The notes: generated by a model not told the origin, from the sequence alone. DNA of 64,000 nt from Halalkalicoccus paucihalophilus (GCF_001593955.1 NZ_LTAZ01000001.1:310001-374000); one strand, 5' to 3'. Positions 23,740-32,220 are shown, counted from the first letter of the stretch. A program made the numbers and translations.

Positions 23740-24033
23740 ATGAGCGACGAAGACGATACCGAAGAGGAGGAGGCCCCGCTCGTCGAACTCGGCGACCGAA
23801 CGCCGGTCGAGGGCGCCCCGCTCGCGCGCGTGGCCTCCCGACTGTACTGGCCCGTCCAGCGGAGCGAGATCCGGCGAAAGGAAGGCGAGACGGTCGTCCG
23901 CACCGCCGAGGGGCCCACGTCGGTCGATGAGCTCCTCGACGGAACCGATATCACCTACTTCGAGAGCCGCCAGGAGTTCGTCGATGCCTGCCGCGAAGTG
24001 ACCGGCACCGGTCCGGTACCGACCGCCGAGTAG
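23740..24033 (+). CDS. conserved small haloarchaeal protein, DUF5789-like
   Basis: 97 residues starting MSDEDDTEEEEAPLVELGD. After the acidic leader comes APLARVASRLYWPVQRSEIRRKEG, then VVRTAEGPTSVDELLDGTDITYFESRQEFVDAC. The compact alpha/beta core with LYWP and the basic EIRRKEG segment is typical of small haloarchaeal proteins I believe are called DUF5789, from memory only. The TAG stop is immediately followed by the ATG of the membrane protein gene, so the two form one transcription unit. Function unknown. Confidence 0.7.
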   Translation: MSDEDDTEEEEAPLVELGDRTPVEGAPLARVASRLYWPVQRSEIRRKEGETVVRTAEGPTSVDELLDGTDITYFESRQEFVDACREVTGTGPVPTAE

Positions 24034-24693
24034 ATGTCGCTCCCGGGGCGGCTCTCGTGGATACAGCAGTCGTTGCTGGTCGCCGCGGTCGTCCTCCTCG
24101 TCTGGGTGAACTGGTCGACGACCACGATCACACAGCGGGTCGTCCGCGACACCGTGTTGTACCTTCTAGTCCCCCTCGGTCTCGGACTCGCTCACGGCCG
24201 TAACGTCGGCTGGCGGGTCGACCGCCGGGCGATCCGCGATACGCTGGTACTCTCGGCGTTCGTCCTTCCGTTCTACCTCGTCGGCTCGACGCTTCCCTCC
24301 GTTCGGGAGTTCTACCCGCTGTGGGAGACCACGCCCGCACTGGGGGCGTTCGTCCCCCACGCCGTCCAGCTGTTCGTCCTCGCGCTCGCCACCGAAACCT
24401 ACTTTCGGGGACTGCTCTGTGTCGGGGTCCGGGACCTGGGCGCGAAATGCGTCTTCATCAGTCCCGTCGTCTACGCGCTGCTCCACGTCCACAAACCGCC
24501 GATCGAACTCGTCCTCTCGGGGCCGACCGACGTGCTGTTCGGCGCGGTCGACTACCACGCCGACTCGATCCTGCCATCGACGGTCGCCCACGGCGGCGGC
24601 CTCGTGTTGCTCGACTGGCTCGTGCTCCACGAGCCGATCGTCCCGTCCGAGGCGGTCCTCCAGTGGTTCTCGTGGCTGCCCCTGCCGCTGTGA
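24034..24693 (+). CDS. CPBP-like intramembrane protein with altered glutamate motif
   Basis: 219 residues with about seven hydrophobic spans. The segment LALATETYFRGLLCVGVRDLG corresponds to the EExxxR motif of CPBP (Abi/Rce1) intramembrane metalloproteases, but the pair of glutamates reads ET; later ALLHVHKPP and VAHGGGLVLLDWL supply the usual histidines. Proteolytic activity is therefore uncertain. It begins directly after the stop of the preceding gene, with no gap. Possible roles are protein maturation or self-immunity; neither is indicated by neighbours. Confidence 0.62.
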   Translation: MSLPGRLSWIQQSLLVAAVVLLVWVNWSTTTITQRVVRDTVLYLLVPLGLGLAHGRNVGWRVDRRAIRDTLVLSAFVLPFYLVGSTLPSVREFYPLWETTPALGAFVPHAVQLFVLALATETYFRGLLCVGVRDLGAKCVFISPVVYALLHVHKPPIELVLSGPTDVLFGAVDYHADSILPSTVAHGGGLVLLDWLVLHEPIVPSEAVLQWFSWLPLPL

Positions 24694-24733
24694 CGGGCGA
24701 CCTTTTTTGAAGACGTCAGCCGATAGGGCGACC

Positions 24734-25246
24734 ATGAGCCTCCCAATCGATCCCGAGCAGTTGACCGCGGAGGACATCGGCGAAAAGCAAGCGACCCTCG
24801 ATATGGGCCACGACGAGGCCGTCGAGCACGTCCGCGAGGCGTTCACGGCAGCGGGCTTCGGCGTGCCCGTCGAGTTCTCGCCCTCGGAGTTGCTCCGTGA
24901 GAAGGTCGGTTCCGATCGGGACCCCTACTACGTCCTCGGGGCCTGTAACCCGCACATGGCCGACAGGGCGCTCGACGTGACCGAGCGGATCGGCGCGATC
25001 TTCCCGTGTAACGTCGTCGTCTGGGAGGTCGAACCCGGCCTCCAGCAGGTCTATCACGTCTCGATCATGCGGATCGCCCGGCTGGTGGCGATCGCGCCCG
25101 ACGATGACGAGTGGGCCGAGATCGTCGCCGAGACCGGCGAGATGGTCGAACAAGCGATGTCGAACCTCGATAGCAGTGCGAGCGGCGAGAAGCCGCGCGG
25201 TTCGCAGGGCGGCAAAAGCGAGGGTTCCGGCGGGAGCCCGCGCTAA
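24734..25246 (+). CDS. DUF302 domain protein
   Basis: 170 residues. The core matches the DUF302 fold: LDMGHDEAVEHVREAFTAAGFGVPVEFSPSELLREKVG, then YYVLGACNPHMADRALDVTERIGAIFPCNVVVWEV, with the characteristic GACNPHMA segment and Cys of FPCNVVV. The C-terminal 30 residues are Ser/Gly-rich and disordered. Family members are small cytoplasmic proteins of unsettled function, sometimes linked to sulfur or metal stress. ATG 24734 follows the preceding membrane protein gene by 40 bases and the stop overlaps the convergent small gene. Confidence 0.82.
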   Translation: MSLPIDPEQLTAEDIGEKQATLDMGHDEAVEHVREAFTAAGFGVPVEFSPSELLREKVGSDRDPYYVLGACNPHMADRALDVTERIGAIFPCNVVVWEVEPGLQQVYHVSIMRIARLVAIAPDDDEWAEIVAETGEMVEQAMSNLDSSASGEKPRGSQGGKSEGSGGSPR

Positions 25247-25464
25247 TTCTCCCGGTCCTCACGGAGCCGTTCGGCCCACACCTCCCCGTTGTCGAACCGA
25301 TTTTCGAGTTCTGCGAAGCCGACCGGATCAGCCGCTTTCCCCTTATAAACAAACCGCTCGAGCACCAGCGCGAGCGCGACGGGCAAGACGAGCGTCAGCC
25401 CGATCAGGGCCAGGAGAGCGAGTTCGGCGGGCGAGAGCGAACCCGCGACGACCAACGCGTCCAT
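25243..25464 (-). CDS. small single-span membrane protein
   Basis: 73 residues: MDALVVAGSLSPAELALLALIGLTLVLPVALALVLERF has one long hydrophobic helix (about 12-35), followed by a basic anchor (VYKGK) and a charged cytoplasmic tail (FAELENRFDNGEVWAERLREDREN). The start at 25464 and neighbours' codon bias support coding. It precedes or follows nothing informative. Function unknown. Confidence 0.58.
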   Translation of the reverse strand: MDALVVAGSLSPAELALLALIGLTLVLPVALALVLERFVYKGKAADPVGFAELENRFDNGEVWAERLREDREN

Positions 25465-25503
25465 ACACGCGGTAGGGCAGAGGTGCGAATAAGCGTTCGC
25501 CCG

Positions 25504-25689
25504 TCACTCCTCGACCCGCTCGCGGAGCTCTTCGACTTCGGCTTCGAGTTCGTCGAGGCGCTCGCTGTCGCTCTCGAAAAAGCGTCTGTAGGCTGCGATA
25601 ACGAGAAAGAAGGGCGCGAGGAAGACAACGATTATCAACAGGATCACAGCGAACTCTATACCGCCGGGAACCGGGCCGAACAGGAGCAT
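25504..25689 (-). CDS. small membrane protein with coiled-coil tail
   Basis: 61 residues from ATG 25689: MLLFGPVPGGIEFAVILLIIVVFLAPFFLVIAAYRRF, one strong membrane helix after a GPVPGG turn, then a heptad-like acidic tail (LDELEAEVEELRERVEE). The layout, short N-terminus with G-x-E before the helix and amphipathic tail, recalls TatA-type proteins, but the typical FG hinge is absent. Transcribed away from nreA. Function unknown. Confidence 0.62.
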   Translation of the reverse strand: MLLFGPVPGGIEFAVILLIIVVFLAPFFLVIAAYRRFFESDSERLDELEAEVEELRERVEE

Positions 25690-25747
25690 GTTTCGGACCG
25701 CTGAACGAGCCTGATAGCTCTTCTGGCCGTCGAGTGCGGCCGCCGGA

Positions 25748-27055
25748 TCACGTCGAGAAGTCCGCGAGTGAGGCCTGCACGCCCGCGACCAGCTCCGAGG
25801 ATCGGCGCAGCTCGCCGGTCGAGATCGGGAGGTGGGGCTCGATTCCCTGAACAGCCCCGTGGAAGGTCTCTGCGACCCCGCTCTCGCCCTCGAAGGCGTC
25901 CCGGACGCTCTCGCGGATCTGCCAGACGCCCACGGGAGCCCAGTACTCCTCGGAGACGTGCCGGAGGACGAGGACCTTCGCCTGCCGGCCGATTGAGTCG
26001 AGGTACTCGAGTGCGGCCAGTCGGGTCGCGTAGTATGCTCCCGCAGTGCCGCCATCGACGTACCCCGTCCGGCCCTCGTAGCCCTCGTGGTCGCTGGCGA
26101 TCCAGACCTCCGAGCCGACGGGGTTCCAGACGCTACCGGGCGCCTTCATCTCGACGAGTTCGAACTCCCAGTTTCCGGGGGTAAGGATCGCCCAGTAACG
26201 ATTACCCATGTACTCGCTCGAAAACACGCGCGTCTCGTCGACGCTCGGATTCGACCGGATCGAACCCCGGAGGAACTTCCCGACGGTGTCGTCGACGGCG
26301 GTGATCGACCAGCGGGTCGGGACCAGCCGGCGGCTCTCGGCCTCGCCGAGCGCGCCCGCCGAGAGGATCCGGTTGATCTCGTAGACGTCGAATCCCCGTC
26401 GATACAGATAGGTCATCGCGCCCTCGGCGCGCCAGTCGTCGTCCTCCAAGGTCTTCTCGACGGGACGGGGAACGTGGGGGTTCTCGGTCAGAGTCGCGGA
26501 TTCGGCACCGGTTCGGGGTCCGCGCGGGGCGGCGGTGTCGCCATCAGGGAAATCGAAATCCAGCCGCGAGTCCGAGAGGCCGATCTCTACTCCAACGGGT
26601 CGGTCGGCGATGGCGACCTCCCGCTGGGTGCCGACGAAACCGTTCCAGACGTCGTGGACGTTGGGTGATTCGATCCCTCGGGCAGTCGTATCGAGTCCGG
26701 CGTCCCGAACGTCCGTAAACCGGTTCGCGTTCAACAGTCCGGTTCGGCGCTGGACCACGTCGTCGATCGAGAGTCCCTGGCGGTACCACGCGCTATCGGT
26801 GGCGTATTCCGAAGCGCGCTCCTCGTCGCCGACCGGCGAGAGCAGCCCCGTCGATACTTTGGGGTAGTTCGAGTGGCCGACGAAGATCGAAGGGGCGGTC
26901 GAGCCGACCAGCGAGTCGCCCGAGAGCGCCTCGGAGAAGCGGTCCTCGACCTCGTCGAGGTACTGGGTGATCCCGTAGGACTTCTCGCGGGCCAGCCGGC
27001 GGCGCTCGGCGGCCTCGTCGCGCTCGAACCCCTCGAGGTACTCGTCGAGTCGCAT
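25748..27055 (-). CDS. nreA: DNA repair protein NreA
   Basis: 435 residues. The N-terminal helical part (RRRLAREKSYGITQYLDEVEDRF) and SIFVGHSNYPKVSTGLLSPVG, then the conserved WYRQGLSIDDVVQRRTGLLN, PVEKTLEDDDWRAEGAMTYL and YMGNRYWAILTPGNWEFEL identify the archaeal NreA family, which acts in DNA damage repair together with PCNA. The extreme C-terminus QASLADFST fits a PCNA-interacting (PIP) motif, as reported for NreA of Haloferax and Archaeoglobus. The usual N-terminal zinc-finger cysteines of some NreA/B members are absent here. Monocistronic. Confidence 0.88.
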   Translation of the reverse strand: MRLDEYLEGFERDEAAERRRLAREKSYGITQYLDEVEDRFSEALSGDSLVGSTAPSIFVGHSNYPKVSTGLLSPVGDEERASEYATDSAWYRQGLSIDDVVQRRTGLLNANRFTDVRDAGLDTTARGIESPNVHDVWNGFVGTQREVAIADRPVGVEIGLSDSRLDFDFPDGDTAAPRGPRTGAESATLTENPHVPRPVEKTLEDDDWRAEGAMTYLYRRGFDVYEINRILSAGALGEAESRRLVPTRWSITAVDDTVGKFLRGSIRSNPSVDETRVFSSEYMGNRYWAILTPGNWEFELVEMKAPGSVWNPVGSEVWIASDHEGYEGRTGYVDGGTAGAYYATRLAALEYLDSIGRQAKVLVLRHVSEEYWAPVGVWQIRESVRDAFEGESGVAETFHGAVQGIEPHLPISTGELRRSSELVAGVQASLADFST

Positions 27056-27157
27056 TCGGCCGTGGTAGGCGGCCGAGTGGCTTGAACGTTCGGCTGGCGG
27101 GCGCTCAGGGGCGAAACAGGCTACGGGTGCCTCGCTGTGGGAGGCGATAAAAACGGA

Positions 27158-27183
27158 CCGCGAGACGACGTGTCGTCTCGCGG
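27158..27183 (-). terminator. intrinsic-type terminator of tfb
   Basis: CCGCGAGACGA (27158-27168) and TCGTCTCGCGG (27173-27183) form a perfect 11-bp stem with a 4-base loop. On the minus strand it starts 12 bases after the tfb stop and is followed by GTCCGTTTTTATC, so stem plus T-run has the proper order for terminating tfb. Confidence 0.75.
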
Positions 27184-27195
27184 GTCGATGACCGT

Positions 27196-28167
27196 CTAGT
27201 TGTGAATGCCCATCGCTTCGATCTGTTCCTGATAGCGGTTCCGGATGGTGACTTCCGTGACCTGTGCGACGTCGGCGACCTCGCGCTGGGTCTTCTTCTC
27301 GTTACAGAGAAGCGAGGCGGCGTAAATGGCCGCCGCCGCGTAGCCGGTCGGGGACTTGCCCGAGAGCAGTCCCTCCTCGGCGGTGGTTTCGATGATCTCG
27401 TTGGCTTTCGACTGTACTTCTTCCGAGAGTTCGAGTTCGGAGCAGAATCGGGGAACGTACTTCTTGGGATCGACCGGCCGCATCTCGAGGCCGAGTTCCT
27501 GGGAGATATACCGATAGGTCCGGCCGATCTCCTTTCGCTCGACACGCGAAACCTCGCTGATCTCCTCGAGACTGCGAGGAATACCCTCCTTTCGACAGGC
27601 GGCATAGAGCGCCGCGGTGGCGACGCCCTCGATCGAGCGTCCACGGATGAGGTCTTCCTTGAGCGCGCGCCGGTAGATCACGCTCGCGACCTCCCGGACT
27701 GAGCGGGGGACGCCCAGCGCGCTGGCCATGCGGTCGATCTCGCTGAGTGCGAACTGGAGGTTGCGCTCGCCGGCGTCCTTCGTCCGGATGCGCTCCTGCC
27801 ATTTGCGCAACCGGTGCATCTGGCTGCGTTTCTTCGAGGAGATGGACCGGCCGTAGGCGTCCTTGTCCTTCCAGTCGATAGTGGTCGTCAGCCCCTTGTC
27901 GTGCATCGTCTGGGTCGTCGGTGCGCCCACCCGGGACTTGCTCTGGCGCTCCGAGTGGTTGAACGCCCGCCACTCGGGACCGGGGTCGATGTTCCCCTCC
28001 TCGACGACCAGACCGCAGTCATCGCAGATGAGTTCCCCCCGATCGTCGCTCTTGACGAGGGTGTCGGAGCCACACTCCGGACAGGTGCGGACCCCTTCTT
28101 CCTCGTTTGCTCCTTCGGGTTGCTCCGTCTCGTGCTCGCGCTCCCGCTGGCGGGTGGACCGTGTCAT
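27196..28167 (-). CDS. tfb: transcription initiation factor IIB (TFB)
   Basis: 323 residues. N-terminal zinc ribbon: [24 protein letters not shown] (Cys-x2-Cys ... Cys-x2-Cys), B-reader/linker with [19 protein letters not shown], then two cyclin-fold repeats (about 125-215 and 220-320) with [18 protein letters not shown]-like and the [16 protein letters not shown] end. It bridges TBP-TATA-BRE to RNA polymerase. Haloarchaea carry several TFBs; which paralog this is cannot be said. The promoter carries a duplicated TTTAAGTGC element (28169-28202), and a terminator follows at 27158-27183. Confidence 0.95.
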   Translation of the reverse strand: MTRSTRQREREHETEQPEGANEEEGVRTCPECGSDTLVKSDDRGELICDDCGLVVEEGNIDPGPEWRAFNHSERQSKSRVGAPTTQTMHDKGLTTTIDWKDKDAYGRSISSKKRSQMHRLRKWQERIRTKDAGERNLQFALSEIDRMASALGVPRSVREVASVIYRRALKEDLIRGRSIEGVATAALYAACRKEGIPRSLEEISEVSRVERKEIGRTYRYISQELGLEMRPVDPKKYVPRFCSELELSEEVQSKANEIIETTAEEGLLSGKSPTGYAAAAIYAASLLCNEKKTQREVADVAQVTEVTIRNRYQEQIEAMGIHN

Positions 28168-28168
28168 C

Positions 28169-28202
28169 GCACTTAAATAGTAGTGTAATCAGCGCACTTA
28201 AA
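28169..28202 (-). promoter_or_regulatory. tfb promoter with duplicated TATA-like element
   Basis: On the minus strand TTTAAGTGC occurs at 28194-28202 (about -27 to -35 from ATG 28167, the expected TATA position of a leaderless mRNA) and again at 28169-28177, just before the ATG. The second copy could be an autoregulatory decoy site for the basal machinery or chance; it is seen directly, the role is inference. Confidence 0.5.
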
Positions 28203-28345
28203 CCCTTGGTCCAGTCCGGATTTTGATAGAATTGGATGAAGCGTCGGAAACCGGTCTATCAGTGCTGCCGAGCGATCTACGGGCGATATTCTACGAGATA
28301 TCGGTACCAGAACGGCTATAGTCCAGAACCGGCCAGCGTCAGACA

Positions 28346-28939
28346 ATGCCCTCTCTTTCCTGTGATCCCGAGGAGGCGCTCGAGAAACTGAAAGACGCGG
28401 GAGCGAGCGTTTCGGCCGGGAATACGGACCACGAGCGGTGGCGGGCACGGCTCGGCGAGGCGAACGCGGTCGCCTACGACGACACCGTCGTCGTCCAGGG
28501 CGCGCGCCCCGCCGACATCGAATCGGTCCTTCGAGAGGGCGGCGGCCGGGTGCATCTGTACTTCGACGGTGGGAGCCGCGGCAACCCCGGCCCGGCGGCG
28601 ATCGGGTGGGTGCTCGTCTCGGGCGACGGGATCGTGACCGAGGGGAACGAACGCATCGGGGAGACGACGAACAACCGCGCGGAGTACGAGGCACTCGTGC
28701 GCGGGCTGGAGGTCGCCCGCGAGTACGGCTTCGACGAGGTAGAGATCCGCGGCGACTCCCAACTCGTGGTCAAACAGGTCCGTGGGGAGTGGGACGCGAA
28801 CGATCCCGGAATGCGGGAACGGCGCGTGCGCGTCCACGAGCTACTCTCCGAGTTCGACATCTGGTCGATCACGCACGTACCGAGGGAGGTAAACGAGCGC
28901 GCCGACGAACTCGTAAACGAGGCGTTCGAGGATGGCTGA
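28346..28939 (+). CDS. rnhA: ribonuclease HI, haloarchaeal type
   Basis: 197 residues. The catalytic domain (about 70-197) contains LYFDGGSRGNPGPAAIGWV (first Asp), NNRAEYEALVRGLEVA (Glu), IRGDSQLVVKQVRGEW (second Asp) and VPREVNERADELVNEA (third Asp), the full DEDD set. It degrades RNA in RNA-DNA hybrids. The N-terminal 65 residues, a small domain with VAYDDTVVVQGARPADIESVL, are a haloarchaeal addition that may help substrate binding. Overlaps the following gene by eight bases, so the two are cotranscribed. Confidence 0.93.
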   Translation: MPSLSCDPEEALEKLKDAGASVSAGNTDHERWRARLGEANAVAYDDTVVVQGARPADIESVLREGGGRVHLYFDGGSRGNPGPAAIGWVLVSGDGIVTEGNERIGETTNNRAEYEALVRGLEVAREYGFDEVEIRGDSQLVVKQVRGEWDANDPGMRERRVRVHELLSEFDIWSITHVPREVNERADELVNEAFEDG

Positions 28940-29480
28940 ACTACCCGACGATGTCGTCGAGGAGGCGACCCAACTGACGAAACTCGCACGCGCGGCTGTC
29001 GATTCCGACGAGGCGGCGGCGTATCGCGACCACCGGACGGAACTGCTCGCCGATCACGGCTTTCGCGCGCGCGTCCGCGAGGACGACGCCACCGAGACGC
29101 TCGTCTTACATCCCGCCGAGTGGGTCGAAGACGGGACGATTCGGCCCGACCGGGTCGGGGACGTCGACCGGGCAGTCGAAGTGCAGGTCGCCGGCCCCGA
29201 GAGCCCCGACGACTGGGCCGCCGTCGAGGAGCACAACCGCACGGTCGCGGCCCGCGTCCGGGAGGAGTACGGCGAGGTCCACGGGGACAACGCCGACGCC
29301 TTCGCCGACTTCATGAGCAATCACTACGCGAAGCGTGTCGAGGCGGCCACGCCCGAGGAGCGCACGGAGTTCGTACAGGAGTACTTCGTTCGTAACGCGT
29401 GGCCGAGCGAGGCTCAAAAGGAGGTCGTAGAGCAGTCGCTCGAGTACGTCGAAAAAACGGCGAAAACGGATCTGTCGTAG
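28932..29480 (+). CDS. conserved rnhA-operon protein, unknown function
   Basis: 182 residues, helix-rich and acidic: LPDDVVEEATQLTKLARAAVDSDEAAAYRDHRTELL, a beta segment (TLVLHPAEWVEDGTIRPDRV), and a helical C-terminal half with DNADAFADFMSNHYAKRVEAATPEERTEFVQEYFVRNAWPSEAQKEVVEQSL. The ATG lies inside the last codons of rnhA. The constant coupling with rnhA in haloarchaea suggests a nucleic-acid-related accessory role, but no motif shows it. Confidence 0.82.
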   Translation: MAELPDDVVEEATQLTKLARAAVDSDEAAAYRDHRTELLADHGFRARVREDDATETLVLHPAEWVEDGTIRPDRVGDVDRAVEVQVAGPESPDDWAAVEEHNRTVAARVREEYGEVHGDNADAFADFMSNHYAKRVEAATPEERTEFVQEYFVRNAWPSEAQKEVVEQSLEYVEKTAKTDLS

Positions 29481-29497
29481 CTACGGCGTAGTGGACT

Positions 29498-29851
29498 CTA
29501 CGCTTCGATGAGGGCCCGAACGTCCTCGGCGCGGTCCTCGTCGGTGACGAGCTTCGAGAAGACCCAGTTCAACTGGCCCAGAACCGTCTCGTAGCCGTCT
29601 GCGGTGAGCTCGTACTGGTTGGTACGCTTGTCGAGTTCGCTCTTCTCGACGAGTCCGCGCTCGACCAGGTCGTCGAGGTTCGGGTACAACCGCCCGTGGT
29701 TGACCTCGGTGCCGTAGTAGCTCTCTAGTTCGCGTTTGATAGCCAGCCCGTACATCGGCTCCTCGGCGAGGATGACCAGAATGTTGTGCTGGAACGCGGT
29801 CAAATCATGTGCCGTCTGCTGGGTGCCCGGAACCGCTTGTGCCTCTGACAT
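29498..29851 (-). CDS. PadR family transcriptional regulator
   Basis: 117 residues from ATG 29851. Winged-helix motif: FQHNILVILAEEPMYGLAIKRELESYYGTEVNHGRLYPNLDDLVERGLVEKSELDKRTNQYELTADG is the classical PadR core (mYG-x-I ... GrLYP-L--L). A C-terminal helix (GQLNWVFSKLVTDEDRAEDV) would support dimerisation. The minus-strand GTTAAATAGC at 29875-29884 is a TATA box at the right distance for a leaderless start at 29851, which decides against the in-frame ATGs at 29869 and 29932. Ligand and targets are unknown; the divergent AT-rich spacer to ppa may include its own operator. Confidence 0.88.
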   Translation of the reverse strand: MSEAQAVPGTQQTAHDLTAFQHNILVILAEEPMYGLAIKRELESYYGTEVNHGRLYPNLDDLVERGLVEKSELDKRTNQYELTADGYETVLGQLNWVFSKLVTDEDRAEDVRALIEA

Positions 29852-30045
29852 CACCGTAAAACATGTCATCGGGCTATTTAACACTTGCCAACCATTCCGT
29901 TTGTTTCTATAGAAATTACCAGTCAATATCAAGATATATAGTAAATAGAAGTACCAGTAGTGTTAGATTTTTGTACTATCAAGCGGGCGTGCGGCGGGCA
30001 GGTGTCGAAAGGACTTTTTCCTCACCCGGAGCAGGTCGAACCGGA

Positions 30046-30579
30046 ATGACGAACCTCTGGGAAGACCTCGAAACGGGACCGAACCCGCCCGAAGAGATCT
30101 ACGCGGTGGTCGAGTGTCTCAAAGGCGAGCGCAACAAGTACGAGTACGACAAGGACATCCCGGGAGTGGTCCTCGATCGGGTGCTTCACTCGAACGTCCA
30201 CTACCCCTCGGACTACGGGTTTATTCCCCGAAGTTACTACGACGACGAAGACCCCTTCGACGTGATGGTTCTCGTCGAGGATCAGACGTTCCCCGGCTGT
30301 GTCGTCGAGGCCCGTCCCGTCGGGCTGATGAAGATGGACGACGACGGCGAGCAGGACGACAAGGTCATCGCCGTGCCGGTCGAGGACCCCCGATACGACC
30401 ACATCGAGGACGTCGAGGACCTCACCCAGCAGACGAAAGACGAGATAGACGAGTTCTTCTCGTCCTACAAGAACTTGGAAGAAGGCAAGGAGGTCGAGAC
30501 GCAGGGCTGGGAGGACCGCGAAGCGGCCTACGACGCGATCGAGCACGCCCAGGAGCTCTACGAGGAGGAGTTCGCGTAA
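30046..30579 (+). CDS. ppa: inorganic pyrophosphatase (family I)
   Basis: 177 residues. Signatures: YAVVECLKGERNKYEYDKD, VLHSNVHYPSDYGFIPRSYYDDEDPFDVMVLVE with the DxDPxD-type metal site (DEDPFDVMV), then VEARPVGLMKMDDDGEQDDKVIAVP, matching E. coli-type Ppa of soluble hexamers. It hydrolyses pyrophosphate and drives biosynthesis. The start ATG 30046 has a T-rich TATA-like ACTTTTTCC at about -30. The 190-base spacer upstream is AT-rich with another TATA-like TATATAG (29934-29940) and no gene. Confidence 0.95.
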   Translation: MTNLWEDLETGPNPPEEIYAVVECLKGERNKYEYDKDIPGVVLDRVLHSNVHYPSDYGFIPRSYYDDEDPFDVMVLVEDQTFPGCVVEARPVGLMKMDDDGEQDDKVIAVPVEDPRYDHIEDVEDLTQQTKDEIDEFFSSYKNLEEGKEVETQGWEDREAAYDAIEHAQELYEEEFA

Positions 30580-30662
30580 TTCCTGTTAGTAATAATATAC
30601 TCCGGACCGAATGTTTTATGATTATGGGTAATTTTTTGAAGGGTGAGAGCGTAGCGAGTCGT

Positions 30663-30779
30663 ATGGCAGCACGCACACCCGCCATGGGAATCGCCCATCC
30701 GACGGTCGTTCCGACGAACGTCGAGGCGGAGGCGGACGAAGCGCCCCACCGAGACGAGGACGAAGCGATCGAACGGTAG
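30663..30779 (+). CDS. possible 38-residue protein
   Basis: ATG 30663 opens MAARTPAMGIAHPTVVPTN, continuing through an acidic tail (EAEADEAPHRDEDEAIER) to a TAG. The acidic composition and G+C at third positions fit haloarchaeal coding sequence, and the AT-rich stretch 30590-30650 offers TATA-like elements. An in-frame ATG at 30618 would add a less typical segment. No family known to me; could also be spurious. Confidence 0.4.
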   Translation: MAARTPAMGIAHPTVVPTNVEAEADEAPHRDEDEAIER

Positions 30780-30830
30780 TCAAGCGGCGTGAAACGAAGG
30801 TTCTTGTAGGGGACGCCAGTAGAGGGGAAT

Positions 30831-32174
30831 ATGGGTCTCTTCGATCGGATACGCGGCGGCGAAGACCTGCCTCGTGTCGCGTTTATCGGTATCGACGGCG
30901 TTCCACACACGCTCCTCGCGGACCACCCCGAGGAGTTCCCGAACTTCGCCGCGATCGCCGAGGAGGGGACGGCCGACGCGATCGAGAGCATCGTTCCCCC
31001 CGAATCGAGCGCCTGCTGGCCCTCGCTGACGACGGGACAGAACCCCGGCGAAACAGGGGTCTACGGCTTTCAGGACCGCGAGAACGGCTCGTACGACACC
31101 TACGTGCCGATGGGCCGTGACGTCCAGGCGACCCGCCTGTGGGATCGCGTCACCGAGGCCAACCGGAAGGCGACGGTGATGAACGTCCCCGTGACGTTCC
31201 CACCCCAGCGAACGGTCCAGCGGATGGTCTCGGGCTTTCTCTCTCCCGGTCTCGACAAGGCGGCGTACCCCGACGAACTCCGTGAGACGCTCGCGGGGCT
31301 CGACTACCGGATCGACGTGAACGCGAAACTCGGCCACGACGAGGACAAGACCGCCTTTGTCGAGGACGCCCACGAGACGATCGACGCCCGGTATGAGGCG
31401 TTCAAACACTACATCGACGCCGACGACTGGGACCTCTTCTTCGGCGTGTTTATGACCACCGACCGGGTCAACCACTTCCTGTTCGAGGACTACGAGCGCG
31501 ACGGCGAATACAGAGAGGAGTTCATGGAGTTCTACCGGAAGCTCGACGGCTACATCGGCGATCTCCGCGACCGTCTCGCCGAGGATGTCACCCTCATCAT
31601 CGCAAGCGATCACGGCTTTACCACCCTCGATTACGAGGTCCACTGCAACCAGTGGCTCGCCGAGGAGGGCTGGCTCTCCTTCGAGAACGAGGACCACGCG
31701 GAACTCGGCGACATCGCGACGGACGCACGCGCGTACTCGCTCATCCCGGGTCGGTTCTATATCAACCTCGAGGGGCGCGAACCACGGGGAAGCGTTCCCG
31801 AGGAGGAGTACGAGTCGGTCCGTGCGGAACTCAAGGCCGACCTCGAGGCGCTCGAAGGGCCGAACGGCGAGAAGGTCTGTGAGCGGGTCGTCGAGAAGGA
31901 GGACGCCTTCCGGGGCGATCACGCGGACATCGCGCCCGACCTGGTCGCGATTCCGAACCACGGCTTCGATCTCAAGTCCGGCTTTTCGGGCCACGGCGAG
32001 GTGTTCGGCAAGGGACCGCGAAACGGGATGCACAGCTTCGACAACGCGACCCTCCACATCGACGGCGAGGCGACGATCAGCGACGCCAACCTCTTCGACA
32101 TCGCGCCGACCATCCTCGACCTGATGGAGGCCGAGTACGACCGGGGCGAGTTCGACGGCGCGAGCCTCGTCTAG
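30831..32174 (+). CDS. alkaline phosphatase superfamily phosphodiesterase/phosphatase
   Basis: 447 residues with the superfamily metal site: FIGIDGVPHTLL (first Asp), PPESSACWPSLTTGQNPGETGVYGF (nucleophile region), FMTTDRVNHFLF (Asp/His), IIASDHGFTTL (Asp-His), and HGEVFGKGPRNGMHSFDN with the last histidine. The pattern is of the nucleotide pyrophosphatase/phosphodiesterase or phosphoglycerate-mutase-like group. No signal peptide, so cytoplasmic. Substrate unknown; haloarchaeal members may act on nucleotides or surface-lipid intermediates. It starts 51 bases after the small ORF at 30663. Confidence 0.82.
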   Translation: MGLFDRIRGGEDLPRVAFIGIDGVPHTLLADHPEEFPNFAAIAEEGTADAIESIVPPESSACWPSLTTGQNPGETGVYGFQDRENGSYDTYVPMGRDVQATRLWDRVTEANRKATVMNVPVTFPPQRTVQRMVSGFLSPGLDKAAYPDELRETLAGLDYRIDVNAKLGHDEDKTAFVEDAHETIDARYEAFKHYIDADDWDLFFGVFMTTDRVNHFLFEDYERDGEYREEFMEFYRKLDGYIGDLRDRLAEDVTLIIASDHGFTTLDYEVHCNQWLAEEGWLSFENEDHAELGDIATDARAYSLIPGRFYINLEGREPRGSVPEEEYESVRAELKADLEALEGPNGEKVCERVVEKEDAFRGDHADIAPDLVAIPNHGFDLKSGFSGHGEVFGKGPRNGMHSFDNATLHIDGEATISDANLFDIAPTILDLMEAEYDRGEFDGASLV

Positions 32175-32220
32175 ATCGCCGACCGGAGGCTTTCTTCACC
32201 CCGGGCCCGTACCCCCGGGC

